A stretch of DNA of 64,000 nt from a bacterium (GTDB lineage Bacteria; Myxococcota_A; Polyangia; Nannocystales; Nannocystaceae): contig JANSYI010000017.1 of assembly GCA_024742475.1 (NCBI GenBank), forward strand, positions 1 to 64,000, given 5' to 3'. The notes beneath the pieces are model-generated. The model was not told where the DNA came from, ran no database searches, and saw nothing but the letters and a program-made list of their open reading frames with translations. Shown piece by piece: positions 1-9,911 of this stretch (position 1 is the first letter of the stretch; every line of letters starts with the position of its first letter). The translations under genes and the position numbers were made by a program.

Positions 1-65
1 ACGGCTGGCCTGCCCGGCGCCTGACGGAGCTTCTTCCGCAGAACTGGGCCACCGCTCGCGGTTGA
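1..65 (+). CDS. IS66-type transposase, C-terminal fragment (5' end outside window)
   Basis: Frame 3 reads an open stretch of 20 codons ending at TGA 63-65, with the end sequence GWPARRLTELLPQNWATARG. The stretch RLTELLPQNW resembles the conserved C-terminal RIDELLPWNW-like ending of IS66 TnpC transposases, which act as DDE transposases. Nothing else of the protein is visible. The match is short, so this is a tentative call supported mainly by the IS66-like terminus about 75 bases downstream. Confidence 0.45.
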   Translation, partial: GWPARRLTELLPQNWATARG

Positions 66-141
66 CGAGCTCGTGAAGGCGGCCGGCCAGGATGGCATGG
101 TCGCGCCGCGCGTAGGAGTAGGCTGTCCGTAAAGGGCTTAC
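1..141 (+). mobile_element. Right end of an IS66-like insertion sequence (partial)
   Basis: Only the end of the element is inside the window. It has two visible parts: the last codons of a transposase-like frame (stop at 63-65), and a terminal sequence at 121-141 that ends in GGGCTTAC. Read from outside, that end starts GTAAGC, which is how IS66-family inverted repeats begin. The identification depends on these two short signals. The other end and the transposase body lie outside the window. The element stops exactly where the neighbouring lipoprotein gene gets its stop codon. Confidence 0.5.
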
Positions 142-506
142 ACAGGGTCGATGCCCGCGCCAGTCGGGTTCCAGTCGAAGACTTCGGTCGGCTTGTGCTG
201 GTAGACGCCGATCTTGAAACCGGCGCACTGGTAGAGGCGGTGTCCGGGGCAGTCGACGGGCGTGATACCGCCGCTACTGCCGTCGGCTCCACTGTCATCG
301 CCACTAGTGGGTTGCGTGGTCGTAGGACTTGTCGTGGCGGTCGTAGTCGGCGAGCTGTCAGCGGATGTGTCTGTCTCGTCTCCAAAGGTGCCGCTTTGAC
401 TTTCGACTCCGGGGTCGTTGTCGCCTCGACAGGCGGCAAGGGTGGTGAGGGCCAGCATCATGGCCGCCCGGAGTGTTTTGCTTGACAGGAGGTGTTGCGT
501 TTTCAT
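138..506 (-). CDS. Lipoprotein, probably truncated at its 3' end by the IS element
   Basis: This is a 122-residue predicted lipoprotein. The signal peptide runs to the lipobox TLAAC (Cys26), followed by a Thr/Ser/Asp/Gly-rich linker to about residue 80. After that comes a short Cys-containing segment (CPGHRLYQC). The ATG at 506 is chosen because it overlaps the stop of the upstream protease gene as ATGA (503-506), which signals translational coupling. The final Val-stop lies in the GTGTAA junction with the IS66-like terminus, so the TAA seems to be supplied by the element. The original protein was therefore probably longer. Function is unknown. Confidence 0.75.
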   Translation of the reverse strand: MKTQHLLSSKTLRAAMMLALTTLAACRGDNDPGVESQSGTFGDETDTSADSSPTTTATTSPTTTQPTSGDDSGADGSSGGITPVDCPGHRLYQCAGFKIGVYQHKPTEVFDWNPTGAGIDPV

Positions 507-943
507 CGCTGCTTTCCACACTGGGTGTCGAGCACCCATGCTTGACGCCGTATTTGGTCTATTTGCTTGTCTGTGACGTCTTGCCCCGGCATCGATGGGA
601 ACATCACGTTGGCGGGATCATCGGAGTGTTCGAGTCCGAGTGCGTGTCCGAATTCGTGGGCGACTAGGCTTGGGGAATCTCGTGGAGCGGAGAACCAGGG
701 CGTGCAGGACGTACCGGACGCAGCGCCCTCTGTGCTAAAAGCTACGAGGAAGACGGCGACCGAACCGGCAGGACCCTCGGCTTCTTCAAGCTCGAGTCCG
801 TAGATCAGCTCGGTTTCTTCAATCGCGTCTTCGGACAGCTCGAACCAGTCAGGGGGAACGAAGAACGACACCGTGTCGGAACGGCCGTCTGGTTCCTCGC
901 AGGCGGTGAGGGAAAGGAGGGCGAAACAAGCAGCGCGTCTCAT
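503..943 (-). CDS. Matrixin-like zinc metalloprotease lipoprotein
   Basis: The 146-residue protein has a lipoprotein signal peptide (lipobox LTAC, Cys15). It carries a metzincin zinc site HEFGHALGLEH at residues 96-106, with His96, His100 and His106 as ligands and Glu97 as the general base. A Met-turn-like VMFPSM follows at 113-118. This is the HExxHxxGxxH signature of matrixin-type endopeptidases (peptidase M10 clan). At this length it is close to a minimal catalytic domain, with no propeptide cysteine switch evident. It is the first gene of a two-gene operon and overlaps the next lipoprotein by 4 bases. It probably acts on extracellular protein at the outer membrane; the substrate is unknown. 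Confidence 0.85.
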   Translation of the reverse strand: MRRAACFALLSLTACEEPDGRSDTVSFFVPPDWFELSEDAIEETELIYGLELEEAEGPAGSVAVFLVAFSTEGAASGTSCTPWFSAPRDSPSLVAHEFGHALGLEHSDDPANVMFPSMPGQDVTDKQIDQIRRQAWVLDTQCGKQR

Positions 944-1304
944 ACTCGGGAGTCTAGCGAAGCCGTTGAGAAGAAAGAGGTGTGAGGGATGCGAATGGGG
1001 TTCAAACGGCTAGCTGTGCCGTCGGTCCAGCGGACATCCGCTGTCCTCCCGGATCTCTCACGCCTTTCTCGGTGGTCCCCATGCAGCTGGAGCCTGGGGA
1101 CGGCCGTGGGCACCGCCTTCCCGGTGGCGGCTCTCTCTGGAGAGGTCGACCGTCGCCGGCTGGTGTTGCAGGTCTTTTTTCCTCTTTTTATTTTCGCTCT
1201 TGCAGTTCGTGCTGCGCTGGCTCCGCACTCCTTGCGCTGGCTCCCGCTCCGTCAGCCAGTGACCGCACGAACTTGGCGATGGCGAAGGGCCGAAGCCTTC
1301 ATTC
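944..1304. other. Intergenic region without a recognised gene
   Basis: This stretch separates the divergent protease gene from the kinase-tail relic. Open frames are present on both strands, as expected at this GC content. None has a convincing start, signal sequence or family resemblance. The promoter of the protease operon should lie near 944-1000. Confidence 0.5.
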
Positions 1305-1603
1305 GAGCTGCGCCCACGCCTGGCGTTCTTGCAAATGCGCCAGGGCGCGACGCTTCAGCCCGTGCGGCGCGACGGCGGCACGAGGTTGTCGAGCGTGAAG
1401 GGCTTCTTGCTCTTCTTCCGGCTCTTCTTCGTGCGCCGCTTCTTGGTCTTGGGCGGGCTCGGGTCTGGTGCCGCGACCCGGAGTCCCAACGTCGGGCGCT
1501 GGGGCGACCGGCTCAGGATCGACCTCGGGTTCGGGCATCGGTTCCGGCTCGGGCTCCGCCTTTGGTTCGGAGGCGATCACGACGGGCTGTGGCGCATCCG
1601 GCG
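1305..1603 (-). pseudogene. Decayed copy of the 3' end of the kinase gene at 5129-6580
   Basis: About 300 bases match 5079-5374 closely by eye. The copy includes the hairpin downstream of the kinase stop, the Lys/Arg-rich tail and the Pro/Glu-rich linker. On the minus strand it first encodes the same linker (EPEPMPEPE, then PAPDVGTP). Base insertions near 1478-1490 then shift the frame, so the basic tail is lost. No kinase domain precedes it. Homology stops abruptly near 1603, corresponding to 5374 in the intact gene. It is a truncated duplicate, probably left by recombination, and is not expected to make a protein. Confidence 0.8.
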
Positions 1604-1730
1604 AGGCGACGCGCGGGAGGTGCGCCCTAGAGCAGGCACATATCCGTAGCGGGGCGTACCAAGAGTGCTGGTCGGTTGCTTTTCTTCCCAGTTCGCGGAC
1701 TGGTTGGGCGCCGGCGTTACTTCGGCGTCG

Positions 1731-3407
1731 ATGACGGACGCACGGTCATTCGCAGCCGCGGGGCTCCTGCTCTTCGCGGGGTGCTACTCGGGGGTCGAGG
1801 TCGACGCCGCCGCCGATTCCACGCTTCCTCCCGGACAATCCGGCGGCGACTCGGAGGGGTCCGGGGACGACGACTCAGACCCCTCCGGTGGCCAAGCCGA
1901 CGAGCCCGAGGTGCCCCAGCTGGTCGCCCGCTCGGGCATGCGCCGGCTGACCAGGATCGAGTTCGTCGACACCGTCGCCGACCTCACCGGCGTCGCGCTC
2001 GATGGGGCCACCTCGCTGCCCTCGGACGACCTGCTGCCGTTCGACAACGACTACACCGTCCAAGCCGAGTCTGCGTCACTCATCGTCGCGGTCGAGTCGC
2101 TCGCCACCGAGGTCGCCGATGCAGTCGTCGGTGACCCCGCGCGGTGGGCCGCCATCGTGCCGTGTGCCGCAGACGCGGTCGACGAGGCCTGCTTCGACAG
2201 CTTCGTGCGGACCTTCGGACGCCGAGCGCTGCGCCGCCCGATCACGGACGACGAGGCCACGCGATGGGCCGATTGGATGCTGGCCGAGGCCGAGGCCGCG
2301 GGCGACCCGAGCCTTGCCGTCGCCACGGCGCTGCGCTTGTTCATCCAGCACCCCGAGTTCCTCTACCGCATCGACAGCGGCGAGCAGACCGCCGACGACG
2401 CCGACGTCGTGCGCCTCGACGACTGGGCGGTCGCCTCGCGGCTGTCGTTCTTGCTGTGGGGCGTGGGCCCCGATGACGCGCTGCTCGACGCGGCCGAGCA
2501 GGGCCGCTTGGGCACGCCCGACGACGTCGAGGTCGAGGCGCTGCGCATGCTCGCCGACGACCGCGCCAAGGAGCGAGTCCAGCGCTTTCACGCGATGTGG
2601 ATGGGCTACGAAGTCATGGCGATCGGCGGCGACCTGGGCGAGTCGATGCGGGCCGAGACGGGCGCGCTGATCAACCGCATCGTGTTCGACGAAGAGCGCC
2701 CCTGGCAGGAGCTGTTCCGGTCGACCGAGACGTTCGTCGACGACGCCCTCGCCGAGCACTACGGCATCGAGGCTCCGACCAACCCCGCCGGCGATTGGGT
2801 CGACTACGGTGAGTCCGGGCGCGCAGGCGTGCTCTCGCACGGCACGTTCCTCTCCAACGGCTTCAAAGACGGCGACACCTCCCCGATCGTGCGCGGCCAG
2901 GTGATCAGCACCATGCTGCTGTGCCTCGAAGTCCCCGAACCGCCGCCCAACGTGCCGCCTCCGCCTCCACACGAGGAGGGCGCGTGCAAGATCGACGAAG
3001 CCGCCGCGCACCTCACCCAGGCCAGCTGCGCGGGCTGCCACGCCATGCTCGACACGCTCGGGTTCGGCTTGGAGAACTACGACGAGTTCGGCCAGTGGCG
3101 CGCCCACGACGTCGGCCGGCCCGAGTGCGAGATCGCAGGCGACGGAGAAGTGCCCGGCGTGGGCCCGTTCAACGGCCCGGGTGAGCTCGGGCTGCTCATC
3201 GCCGACAGCGAGCTGCTCAACGCGTGCCTCGCAAAGCAGGCCTATCGCTTCGCCGTGGGCCGCACCGAGCTCGACGAGGTCGACGCCGCGCTCATCGACC
3301 GCACCCGCGAGGCGCTCGGTGAGGGTGACTTCGAGTTCAAACAGCTGCTCCTTCAACACGTGACCGACCCCGCCTTCGGCTTTGCCCGCCACACGGAGAT
3401 CGACTGA
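1731..3407 (+). CDS. DUF1592/DUF1588-family cytochrome-like lipoprotein
   Basis: This 558-residue protein starts at the ATG at 1731, which gives a lipoprotein signal ending FAGC (Cys18) and then an acidic Ser/Gly linker. The module order is that of the planctomycete/myxobacterial family. DUF1587 contains MRRLTRIEFVDTVADLTG. DUF1595 contains FGRRALRRPIT. DUF1592 contains RLSFLLWG. DUF1588 contains GVLSHGTFL and a haem-type CAGCH motif at residues 433-437. DUF1585 is at the C-terminus. The biochemical role of this family is not established. The single CxxCH suggests covalent haem and electron transfer outside the cell. Its stop overlaps the next start (TGATG), so the two genes are translated together. 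Confidence 0.9.
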   Translation: MTDARSFAAAGLLLFAGCYSGVEVDAAADSTLPPGQSGGDSEGSGDDDSDPSGGQADEPEVPQLVARSGMRRLTRIEFVDTVADLTGVALDGATSLPSDDLLPFDNDYTVQAESASLIVAVESLATEVADAVVGDPARWAAIVPCAADAVDEACFDSFVRTFGRRALRRPITDDEATRWADWMLAEAEAAGDPSLAVATALRLFIQHPEFLYRIDSGEQTADDADVVRLDDWAVASRLSFLLWGVGPDDALLDAAEQGRLGTPDDVEVEALRMLADDRAKERVQRFHAMWMGYEVMAIGGDLGESMRAETGALINRIVFDEERPWQELFRSTETFVDDALAEHYGIEAPTNPAGDWVDYGESGRAGVLSHGTFLSNGFKDGDTSPIVRGQVISTMLLCLEVPEPPPNVPPPPPHEEGACKIDEAAAHLTQASCAGCHAMLDTLGFGLENYDEFGQWRAHDVGRPECEIAGDGEVPGVGPFNGPGELGLLIADSELLNACLAKQAYRFAVGRTELDEVDAALIDRTREALGEGDFEFKQLLLQHVTDPAFGFARHTEID

Positions 3408-4870
3408 TGCCCCGCTCCCTCTCTCGACGCAGCTTTCTCGCCGGAACCGGTGGCGCAGCCCTGTGCCTGCCCCTCCTCGAGTCGATGATGCCCCGCGCCG
3501 CGCGAGCGCGTGGCGACGGCGGCATCCCCACGCGGTACGTCTTCTGCTATGCGGGCACCTCGAGCGGCCGCTACCGCACGCCGGACGAGGGCGAGGTGCT
3601 CGTGCCCGATGCGTACGGCGACCTCGCCACCACCGGGGCCGCGATGCACTCGCTTCAGCCGCTCTTCGAGGAGGGCGTCGCCAGTGACGTGTCGCTGGTC
3701 TCGAACCTGCTCATCCCCTGGGGCGGGTCCGAGTCTGGCCTGGCACCGGGCGGCCGGCTGAGCAGCCTCGACTTTCACTTCGGCCCCACCGTCACGCCGC
3801 AGCTCTCGGGCATGAAGGCGATCGTCAAGGCGCGCATGGATGGCCCCAGCTCCGACCAGATCATGGTCGACGCACTCGCGGCCGACACCGTGGTGCCCTC
3901 GCTCAGCCAGCGCGTGCAGCCCATCGACTACATGGGCGGCAACGGCGGCTCGGCGGGACGCATCTCCTTCCGTCGCGACGGCGACTCGATCTCCCCCATC
4001 GACCCGTTCGTCTCGCCACGCGACACGTTCGAGTACCTCAACTCGGTGTTCCTTCCGCCCGACGCCTCGCCCGAGATGATCGCGGCCATCGAGCGACGCG
4101 CGAGCGTGCTCGACGAAGTGGGCGGGGCCGCGCAGTCGTTGATGGCTCGCCTGGGCTCGGCCGATCGACAGCGGCTCGAGCGTCACCTGCACGAGGTCGA
4201 GCTGCTCGAAGCGCAGCTGCGCAGCGGGGCCGGCGACATCTCGGGCGCCTGCATCGGCCCGATGGATCCCGGAGAAGACCCCGCGCTCGGTGGGCAGGTC
4301 GCCGGCGTCGACCAGCTCGATGGAAGCCTCGGCTGGAGCGACGAAGACACCCGAGCGATGCGGCAGATCGAGCTCATCCGCATGGCCTTCAGCTGCGACG
4401 TCACCCGCGTCGCCGCGCTGCAGCTGACCAACTGGAAGTCGTGGATGGGCGCCTCCAACATCGGCGGCGGCTGGGACATCGACATTCACGAGATCGGCCA
4501 CACCGGCGCGATGCCCAAGGAAGCGATGGGCGACGTGGTCGGCTGGCACGTCGGTCAGTTCGCCAAGCTGGTGCGCGCGCTCAAGGAGACGCCCGAGTGG
4601 GACGGCAGCTCGCTGCTCGATCACACCGCGCTGGTGCTCTGCTTCGAAGGCGGCCACGGCGAAGACCCGCTCGACGGCGGCTACAGCACGCACTCCACCC
4701 AGAACATGTCCGTGCTGGTCGCGGGCAACGTGGGCGGGTTGGTCGCGGGCCAACACATCGACGGCCAAGAGCGCCACCCGGCCGAGGCGACGCTCACCGC
4801 AATGCGGGCAGCAGGCCACGGCGGCGACTTTGGGGACTTCTCGTCCGAGATCGCCGGGCTTCGGGGCTAG
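3407..4870 (+). CDS. DUF1552 family secreted protein
   Basis: The 487-residue protein has a twin-arginine-type N-terminus (SRRSFLAGTGGAA) and then matches the DUF1552 family, for example RYVFCYAGTSSGRY near the start and SLVSNLLIPWG. DUF1552 proteins are almost always encoded next to DUF1592 proteins in Planctomycetota and Myxococcota, as here. They are distantly related to the DUF1501/alkaline-phosphatase-like fold. The start overlaps the preceding stop by one base. The Tat-like signal suggests export in a folded, possibly metal-bound state. The substrate is unknown. Confidence 0.9.
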   Translation: MPRSLSRRSFLAGTGGAALCLPLLESMMPRAARARGDGGIPTRYVFCYAGTSSGRYRTPDEGEVLVPDAYGDLATTGAAMHSLQPLFEEGVASDVSLVSNLLIPWGGSESGLAPGGRLSSLDFHFGPTVTPQLSGMKAIVKARMDGPSSDQIMVDALAADTVVPSLSQRVQPIDYMGGNGGSAGRISFRRDGDSISPIDPFVSPRDTFEYLNSVFLPPDASPEMIAAIERRASVLDEVGGAAQSLMARLGSADRQRLERHLHEVELLEAQLRSGAGDISGACIGPMDPGEDPALGGQVAGVDQLDGSLGWSDEDTRAMRQIELIRMAFSCDVTRVAALQLTNWKSWMGASNIGGGWDIDIHEIGHTGAMPKEAMGDVVGWHVGQFAKLVRALKETPEWDGSSLLDHTALVLCFEGGHGEDPLDGGYSTHSTQNMSVLVAGNVGGLVAGQHIDGQERHPAEATLTAMRAAGHGGDFGDFSSEIAGLRG

Positions 4871-4871
4871 A

Positions 4872-5031
4872 GCAGCCTGTGGTGCAACTCCCCGCGCCGC
4901 CTCGCTTGCCCTTTTCGACGGATGCCGCGTCGCCGAAAGCTTGAAATAGGCCCACTATTCCTGCGTTTCGGCTCCTTGCCTCCGCCGAAAAAGCGGCGCG
5001 ATCCGACACGCGGAGTTGCACCACCGGCTGC
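4872..5031. repeat. 160-bp MITE-like palindrome with 23-25 bp terminal inverted repeats
   Basis: The left arm (4872-4896) starts GCAGCCTGTGGTGCAACTCC. The right arm (5009-5031) is its near-perfect reverse complement, ending GAGTTGCACCACCGGCTGC. The interior is also partly self-complementary (CTTTTTCGG-type and CCGAAA-type blocks), so the whole unit can fold into one long hairpin. TAG is found on both flanks, at 4868-4870 and 5032-5034, compatible with a short target duplication. It begins one base after the DUF1552 stop and may also act as a transcription barrier. No coding frame is present. Confidence 0.65.
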
Positions 5032-5128
5032 TAGCAGCCTGCGCGATAACGCGCAAGACGCGACAATATGTCGTATTTGAGATGCGCCCACGCCTGGCGT
5101 TCTTGCTGACACGCCAGGGCGCGACGCG

Positions 5129-6580
<1,452 letters not shown>

Positions 6581-6615
6581 CGGGCGACCCGAGTCGACCG
6601 TACCACGCGGTGCGC

Positions 6616-7284
6616 TCAGCGGTTTCGCAGCACGTGGCGGATCGCAGCGCCGATCAGCACCGCGGTGCCCGCACTCGCGACAGCGATGCCCACCCCACTG
6701 ACCGTGCGTGCTCGCTGCTCGCGATCGAGGTAGGTGTCGAGCGTGGGGCTGCCGTCGTCTGCGCTGGAGCGCAAGCCCCACGCTGCGCCATACGCCGCGG
6801 CACCGCCCGCGAGCAGGACGCCTCCGGAGATCCAAAGCGCGAGTCCCACGCGGTCGGGACCCTGTGCCGAGGGGGCAGGGTCGACGGGCTCGGGGGCAGG
6901 CGGAGACTCGACGAGCACCGGCGGTGGCGGCTCGGCGACCTGCGGTGGGGGTGGCTCGGGCTCGACGCCGAGCTCCTCGCGGCACTGAGCAAGCTTGGCG
7001 TCGACCTCTGCGCGGTCCTCTGGGGGCGGGTCGGTGGCTTGAAACGCCTCGTAGAGCGGGACCGCATCCTCGCAGCTGTCCCGAAGCCGATGCAGCTGTG
7101 CTTCGACGTAGAGCAGGTCGCGGTCGTCGTGCTCCCGTCGTGCGTCGCGAATCGTCTCGATCGCGCCTTCGACGTCGCCTTCGCCGGCTTGCGCACCCGC
7201 GCGTTCGATCGCGTCATCGACGGGGCCGAGCGTGGCGAGGGCCACTGCAAGGCTGACGACCACGGGGAGCACGTGCGCAGACAA
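6616..7284 (-). CDS. Exported TPR-like protein with Pro-rich linker and two membrane helices
   Basis: The 222-residue protein has an N-terminal signal sequence (LPVVVSLAVALA). A helical repeat region of about 90 residues with TPR-like spacing (ALDSCEDAVPLYEAF-type helices) follows. A Pro/Glu linker comes next, and the C-terminal third has two hydrophobic helices (GLALWISGGVLLAGGAAAYG and a second near residue 200). It lies 13 bases after the ECF sigma stop and 35 bases before the kinase start, so it is probably co-transcribed with both. The same architecture recurs at 51064-51933 and at the right edge of the window. A structural or signalling role in the envelope is inferred. Confidence 0.8.
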   Translation of the reverse strand: MSAHVLPVVVSLAVALATLGPVDDAIERAGAQAGEGDVEGAIETIRDARREHDDRDLLYVEAQLHRLRDSCEDAVPLYEAFQATDPPPEDRAEVDAKLAQCREELGVEPEPPPPQVAEPPPPVLVESPPAPEPVDPAPSAQGPDRVGLALWISGGVLLAGGAAAYGAAWGLRSSADDGSPTLDTYLDREQRARTVSGVGIAVASAGTAVLIGAAIRHVLRNR

Positions 7285-7297
7285 TACCCCGTTTTCC

Positions 7298-7906
7298 TCA
7301 TCGCTCGGTGAGCGAACGCAGCCAAGCGTCCACGTCGGTGGTCAACCGCGCGTGCGCTCGGCTCGCGCCGGCAAACTCGTCGATGCGCTCGCGCAGGGCG
7401 GCGCGTGCTCGCACGAGTCGACCGCGCGCCGTGCTCGGAACGCAGCCCAGGGCGTCGGCAAACTCCTGCGCGCGCAGGTCTTCCCAATAGAACAGCACCA
7501 GCGGGGTCTGGAGCTCCTCGGGCATCGAGACGAGCGCCTGCAGCAGCACGCGCTGCTCGTCGCGGCGAGCGACGATCGTGCTCATGCCCGTCCGGGCCGA
7601 GCCCGACTCGGGGCCGTCGAGGCGGCTCATCGCGTCATCGTCGTAGCGCCGGCTTCGCATGTGGTTGAGAAGGATGTTGCGGGCGATTCCGAAGAGGTAC
7701 GCCCGGAACGACCCGGTGCCGCGGTACCGCGGGAGAGAGGCGGCGCACGCGGCGAACGTGCGCTGCACCAGGTCCTCGGCCGACTGCCCCGTGCGGTACT
7801 CGAAGAAGCGCAGGACCGCGTGGTAGTGGACGCGCGCGAGCTGGTCGCCGGCCGCGGTGTCGCCCTGGCGCCACGCCGAGAACAGCGCTTCGTCTGAGCT
7901 TGGCAC
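7298..7906 (-). CDS. ECF RNA polymerase sigma factor
   Basis: With the GTG at 7906 as start this is a 202-residue sigma70-family factor. Region 2 is seen in AEDLVQRTFAACAASLPRYRG and FRAYLFGIARN. Region 4 is seen in LVLFYWEDLRAQEFADALG and STARGRLVRARAALRE, the helix-turn-helix that binds the -35 element. The longer frame up to 8050 runs antisense into the divergent lipoprotein gene and adds non-family sequence, so the GTG is preferred. No anti-sigma factor is adjacent. A kinase is encoded in the same operon, as in the kinase-linked ECF groups, so phosphorylation may control it. Confidence 0.9.
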   Translation of the reverse strand: MPSSDEALFSAWRQGDTAAGDQLARVHYHAVLRFFEYRTGQSAEDLVQRTFAACAASLPRYRGTGSFRAYLFGIARNILLNHMRSRRYDDDAMSRLDGPESGSARTGMSTIVARRDEQRVLLQALVSMPEELQTPLVLFYWEDLRAQEFADALGCVPSTARGRLVRARAALRERIDEFAGASRAHARLTTDVDAWLRSLTER

Positions 7907-7931
7907 GCGAGGTCGATGGTACAGTATCGCG

Positions 7932-9890
7932 ATGCGAGGAGGGGCCCACGCAGCGCGCTGTGCCGCGCTCTCGTTCTGCGCCGCGTCGCTCTTGGGCTGC
8001 GTCCGCTTCGACGTGTTCGCGTGCTCCGAGGAGTCCGACTGCGTCCTCAACGGGCTGCCTGGATCGTGTGAGGCCAGCGGCTACTGCAGCTTCCCCGACC
8101 TCGATTGCCCCACCGGTTCGCGCTACAGCCAGCACGCCCCCAGTGCTCTCGCCGGCGAGTGCGTGGACCCGGGCGGCGGCGGCTCGGGCAGCGGCGGCGA
8201 CACGACCTCGAGCGGGTCGAGCAGCGGCGAGGGCGAGTCGGGGTCGACCGGCAGCGACACCGACGGCCCCCTCGGATGCGTCGACGAAGACGGCGACGGC
8301 GCGGGCGTGGGGCCCGACTGCGCCGCCGAAGACTGCGACGACGACAACCCCTCGACCTTCGACGGCTGCGTGTATGTCGGCCCCGAAGGCGACGATGCCA
8401 ACCCCGGCACCCGCGACGCGCCGTGGGGCACCTTCGGGCACGCGCTCTCCCAGCTCGCGCCCGGCGACAGCCTGGTCGTGCTCGACGGGGCCTACCGTGA
8501 GTCCGAAGCCGGCACGCTCTACGCAGACTGCGAAGACGGCCTCGCCAACTCGGGCACGCGCGAGCAGCCCATCTTCGTGCGGGCGCACAACGACCTTCGC
8601 GTCGTCATCGATCGGGAGGGCCGGGCCTACGGGCTCGGTGTCGACCAGTGCGATCACTGGCGGTTCCGCGGCATCTCGATCGTCTCGGCCGACAACGCCA
8701 AGGACGATACGGGCGCGTGGCGTGCGGTGGTCGAAGTGGCCGGAGCCACCGACATCGAGCTGCGGCACGTGTTCGGCCATCACACCAACCGCTTCTTCAA
8801 CGAGCACGGCATCATGATCGCCGGCAGCACCGAGGTGTTGCTCGAGGACGTCGAGATTCACGACTTCTTCCGGTCGGGGTTCTCGTTCTACGCCAGCGAC
8901 GACGTGACGTGTCGGCGCTGCTACGCGCACTCGCACGAGGTGTCCGATCTGGACGCGTGCCCCGATCTGCCCAACTGTGCCGACCCCGACAGCCAGGAGC
9001 TTCGCGGCAACACCGACTGCCCGATGTGCTCGGCGGGCTCGCCCGATCGCGGGGACAACTCGTTCTACGTGGAGCACAGCAACGACGTCCTGCTCGAGAA
9101 CTGCGTGAGCGAAGGCAGCGCGCGCGGCTACCAGCTCGTGGGCGGCGTCGGCCTCGACGGTGGCGACGCAGGGCGAGAGATTCGCGTGCTGCAGTCGCTG
9201 TCGATCGGCGACGACCGAGGGGTCGTGATGGGTTCCAACGCCGACGGCGTGGCTCCGGTGGGGCTGGTGCTCGAGGATCTCGCGGTCATCTCCAGCACCA
9301 GCACCGGCCTCGAGCTGCGCCACCCCGATGCGCTCGTGGTGCGCAACGTGAGCGTGCTCGGTGCGGGCGGCACGGCCATTCGGGTGCCCGAGGCCGACGA
9401 CGCGGTGTGCCGCAGTGGCTCTTGCTCGGTCACCTTCGACCGCGTGCTGGTCGAAGGCGCCGCGGGCAGCGGCATCGCGCTCGAGGCCGAGCCGCAGGAG
9501 TGGACGATCCAGCGCAGCAGCATCAGCGGCGGCTATGACTTCGCCTCGGCCGACACCGACGACCCGTACGACGACGCGGGCAACGCCCGAGACAACCTCG
9601 AGGGCACCGCCACGGGCGTGGGCACCGACGCGGGCGAATGCCTGGTGTACGTTCCGGGCCACAGCAACATGGCCGACCCCTTCGGCGATGGGATCTCGGT
9701 GGGAGCCAACGTGGTCGACCTGCTCGTCGATGGCGTCGCGACCGGTGAACCCCTGTGGTCGGCCGAGGGCGCCTTCCCGTGCAACGTCGACCCCGTCGAG
9801 CCGCCTCAGGTGCCCTCGGAGCAGTGCGCCGACCTCAGCGCGAGGGTGGGTTTCTCGATGACCTGCGAAGCTCCGCCCGCGGCGGGCTGA
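7932..9890 (+). CDS. Right-handed beta-helix lipoprotein
   Basis: This 652-residue lipoprotein starts at the ATG at 7932 (lipobox ASLLGC). It has a Cys-rich segment, a Gly/Ser linker and a MopE-like calcium or metal-binding stretch (DEDGDGAG, DCDDDNPSTFDGC). The body starts with YVGPEGDDANPGTRDAPWGT, the opening typical of pectate-lyase-like parallel beta-helix proteins. It continues with short repeats of the form vLLEdv and LVVRNVSVLG. Such proteins bind or cleave polysaccharide; no catalytic set can be assigned here. It is divergent from the ECF sigma gene with only 25 bases between starts, so their promoters must overlap the coding ends. Confidence 0.87.
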   Translation: MRGGAHAARCAALSFCAASLLGCVRFDVFACSEESDCVLNGLPGSCEASGYCSFPDLDCPTGSRYSQHAPSALAGECVDPGGGGSGSGGDTTSSGSSSGEGESGSTGSDTDGPLGCVDEDGDGAGVGPDCAAEDCDDDNPSTFDGCVYVGPEGDDANPGTRDAPWGTFGHALSQLAPGDSLVVLDGAYRESEAGTLYADCEDGLANSGTREQPIFVRAHNDLRVVIDREGRAYGLGVDQCDHWRFRGISIVSADNAKDDTGAWRAVVEVAGATDIELRHVFGHHTNRFFNEHGIMIAGSTEVLLEDVEIHDFFRSGFSFYASDDVTCRRCYAHSHEVSDLDACPDLPNCADPDSQELRGNTDCPMCSAGSPDRGDNSFYVEHSNDVLLENCVSEGSARGYQLVGGVGLDGGDAGREIRVLQSLSIGDDRGVVMGSNADGVAPVGLVLEDLAVISSTSTGLELRHPDALVVRNVSVLGAGGTAIRVPEADDAVCRSGSCSVTFDRVLVEGAAGSGIALEAEPQEWTIQRSSISGGYDFASADTDDPYDDAGNARDNLEGTATGVGTDAGECLVYVPGHSNMADPFGDGISVGANVVDLLVDGVATGEPLWSAEGAFPCNVDPVEPPQVPSEQCADLSARVGFSMTCEAPPAAG

Positions 9891-9911
9891 GGGGCGAGCC
9901 CGGCCCACGGA

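Noticed and set aside
1..130. A coding-looking minus-strand frame at the left edge
   Set aside because: It has no start codon and lies within the end of the IS-like element, where the opposite strand has the transposase-like ending.
982..1630. Plus-strand frames upstream of the first DUF1592 gene
   Set aside because: They are Arg/Ala-rich, lack Shine-Dalgarno sites, and overlap the kinase-tail relic, which explains the sequence better.
7635..9908. A 757-codon minus-strand frame
   Set aside because: It overlaps the beta-helix lipoprotein in antisense and joins unrelated frames; composition is Arg/Ala/His-rich as in shadow frames.
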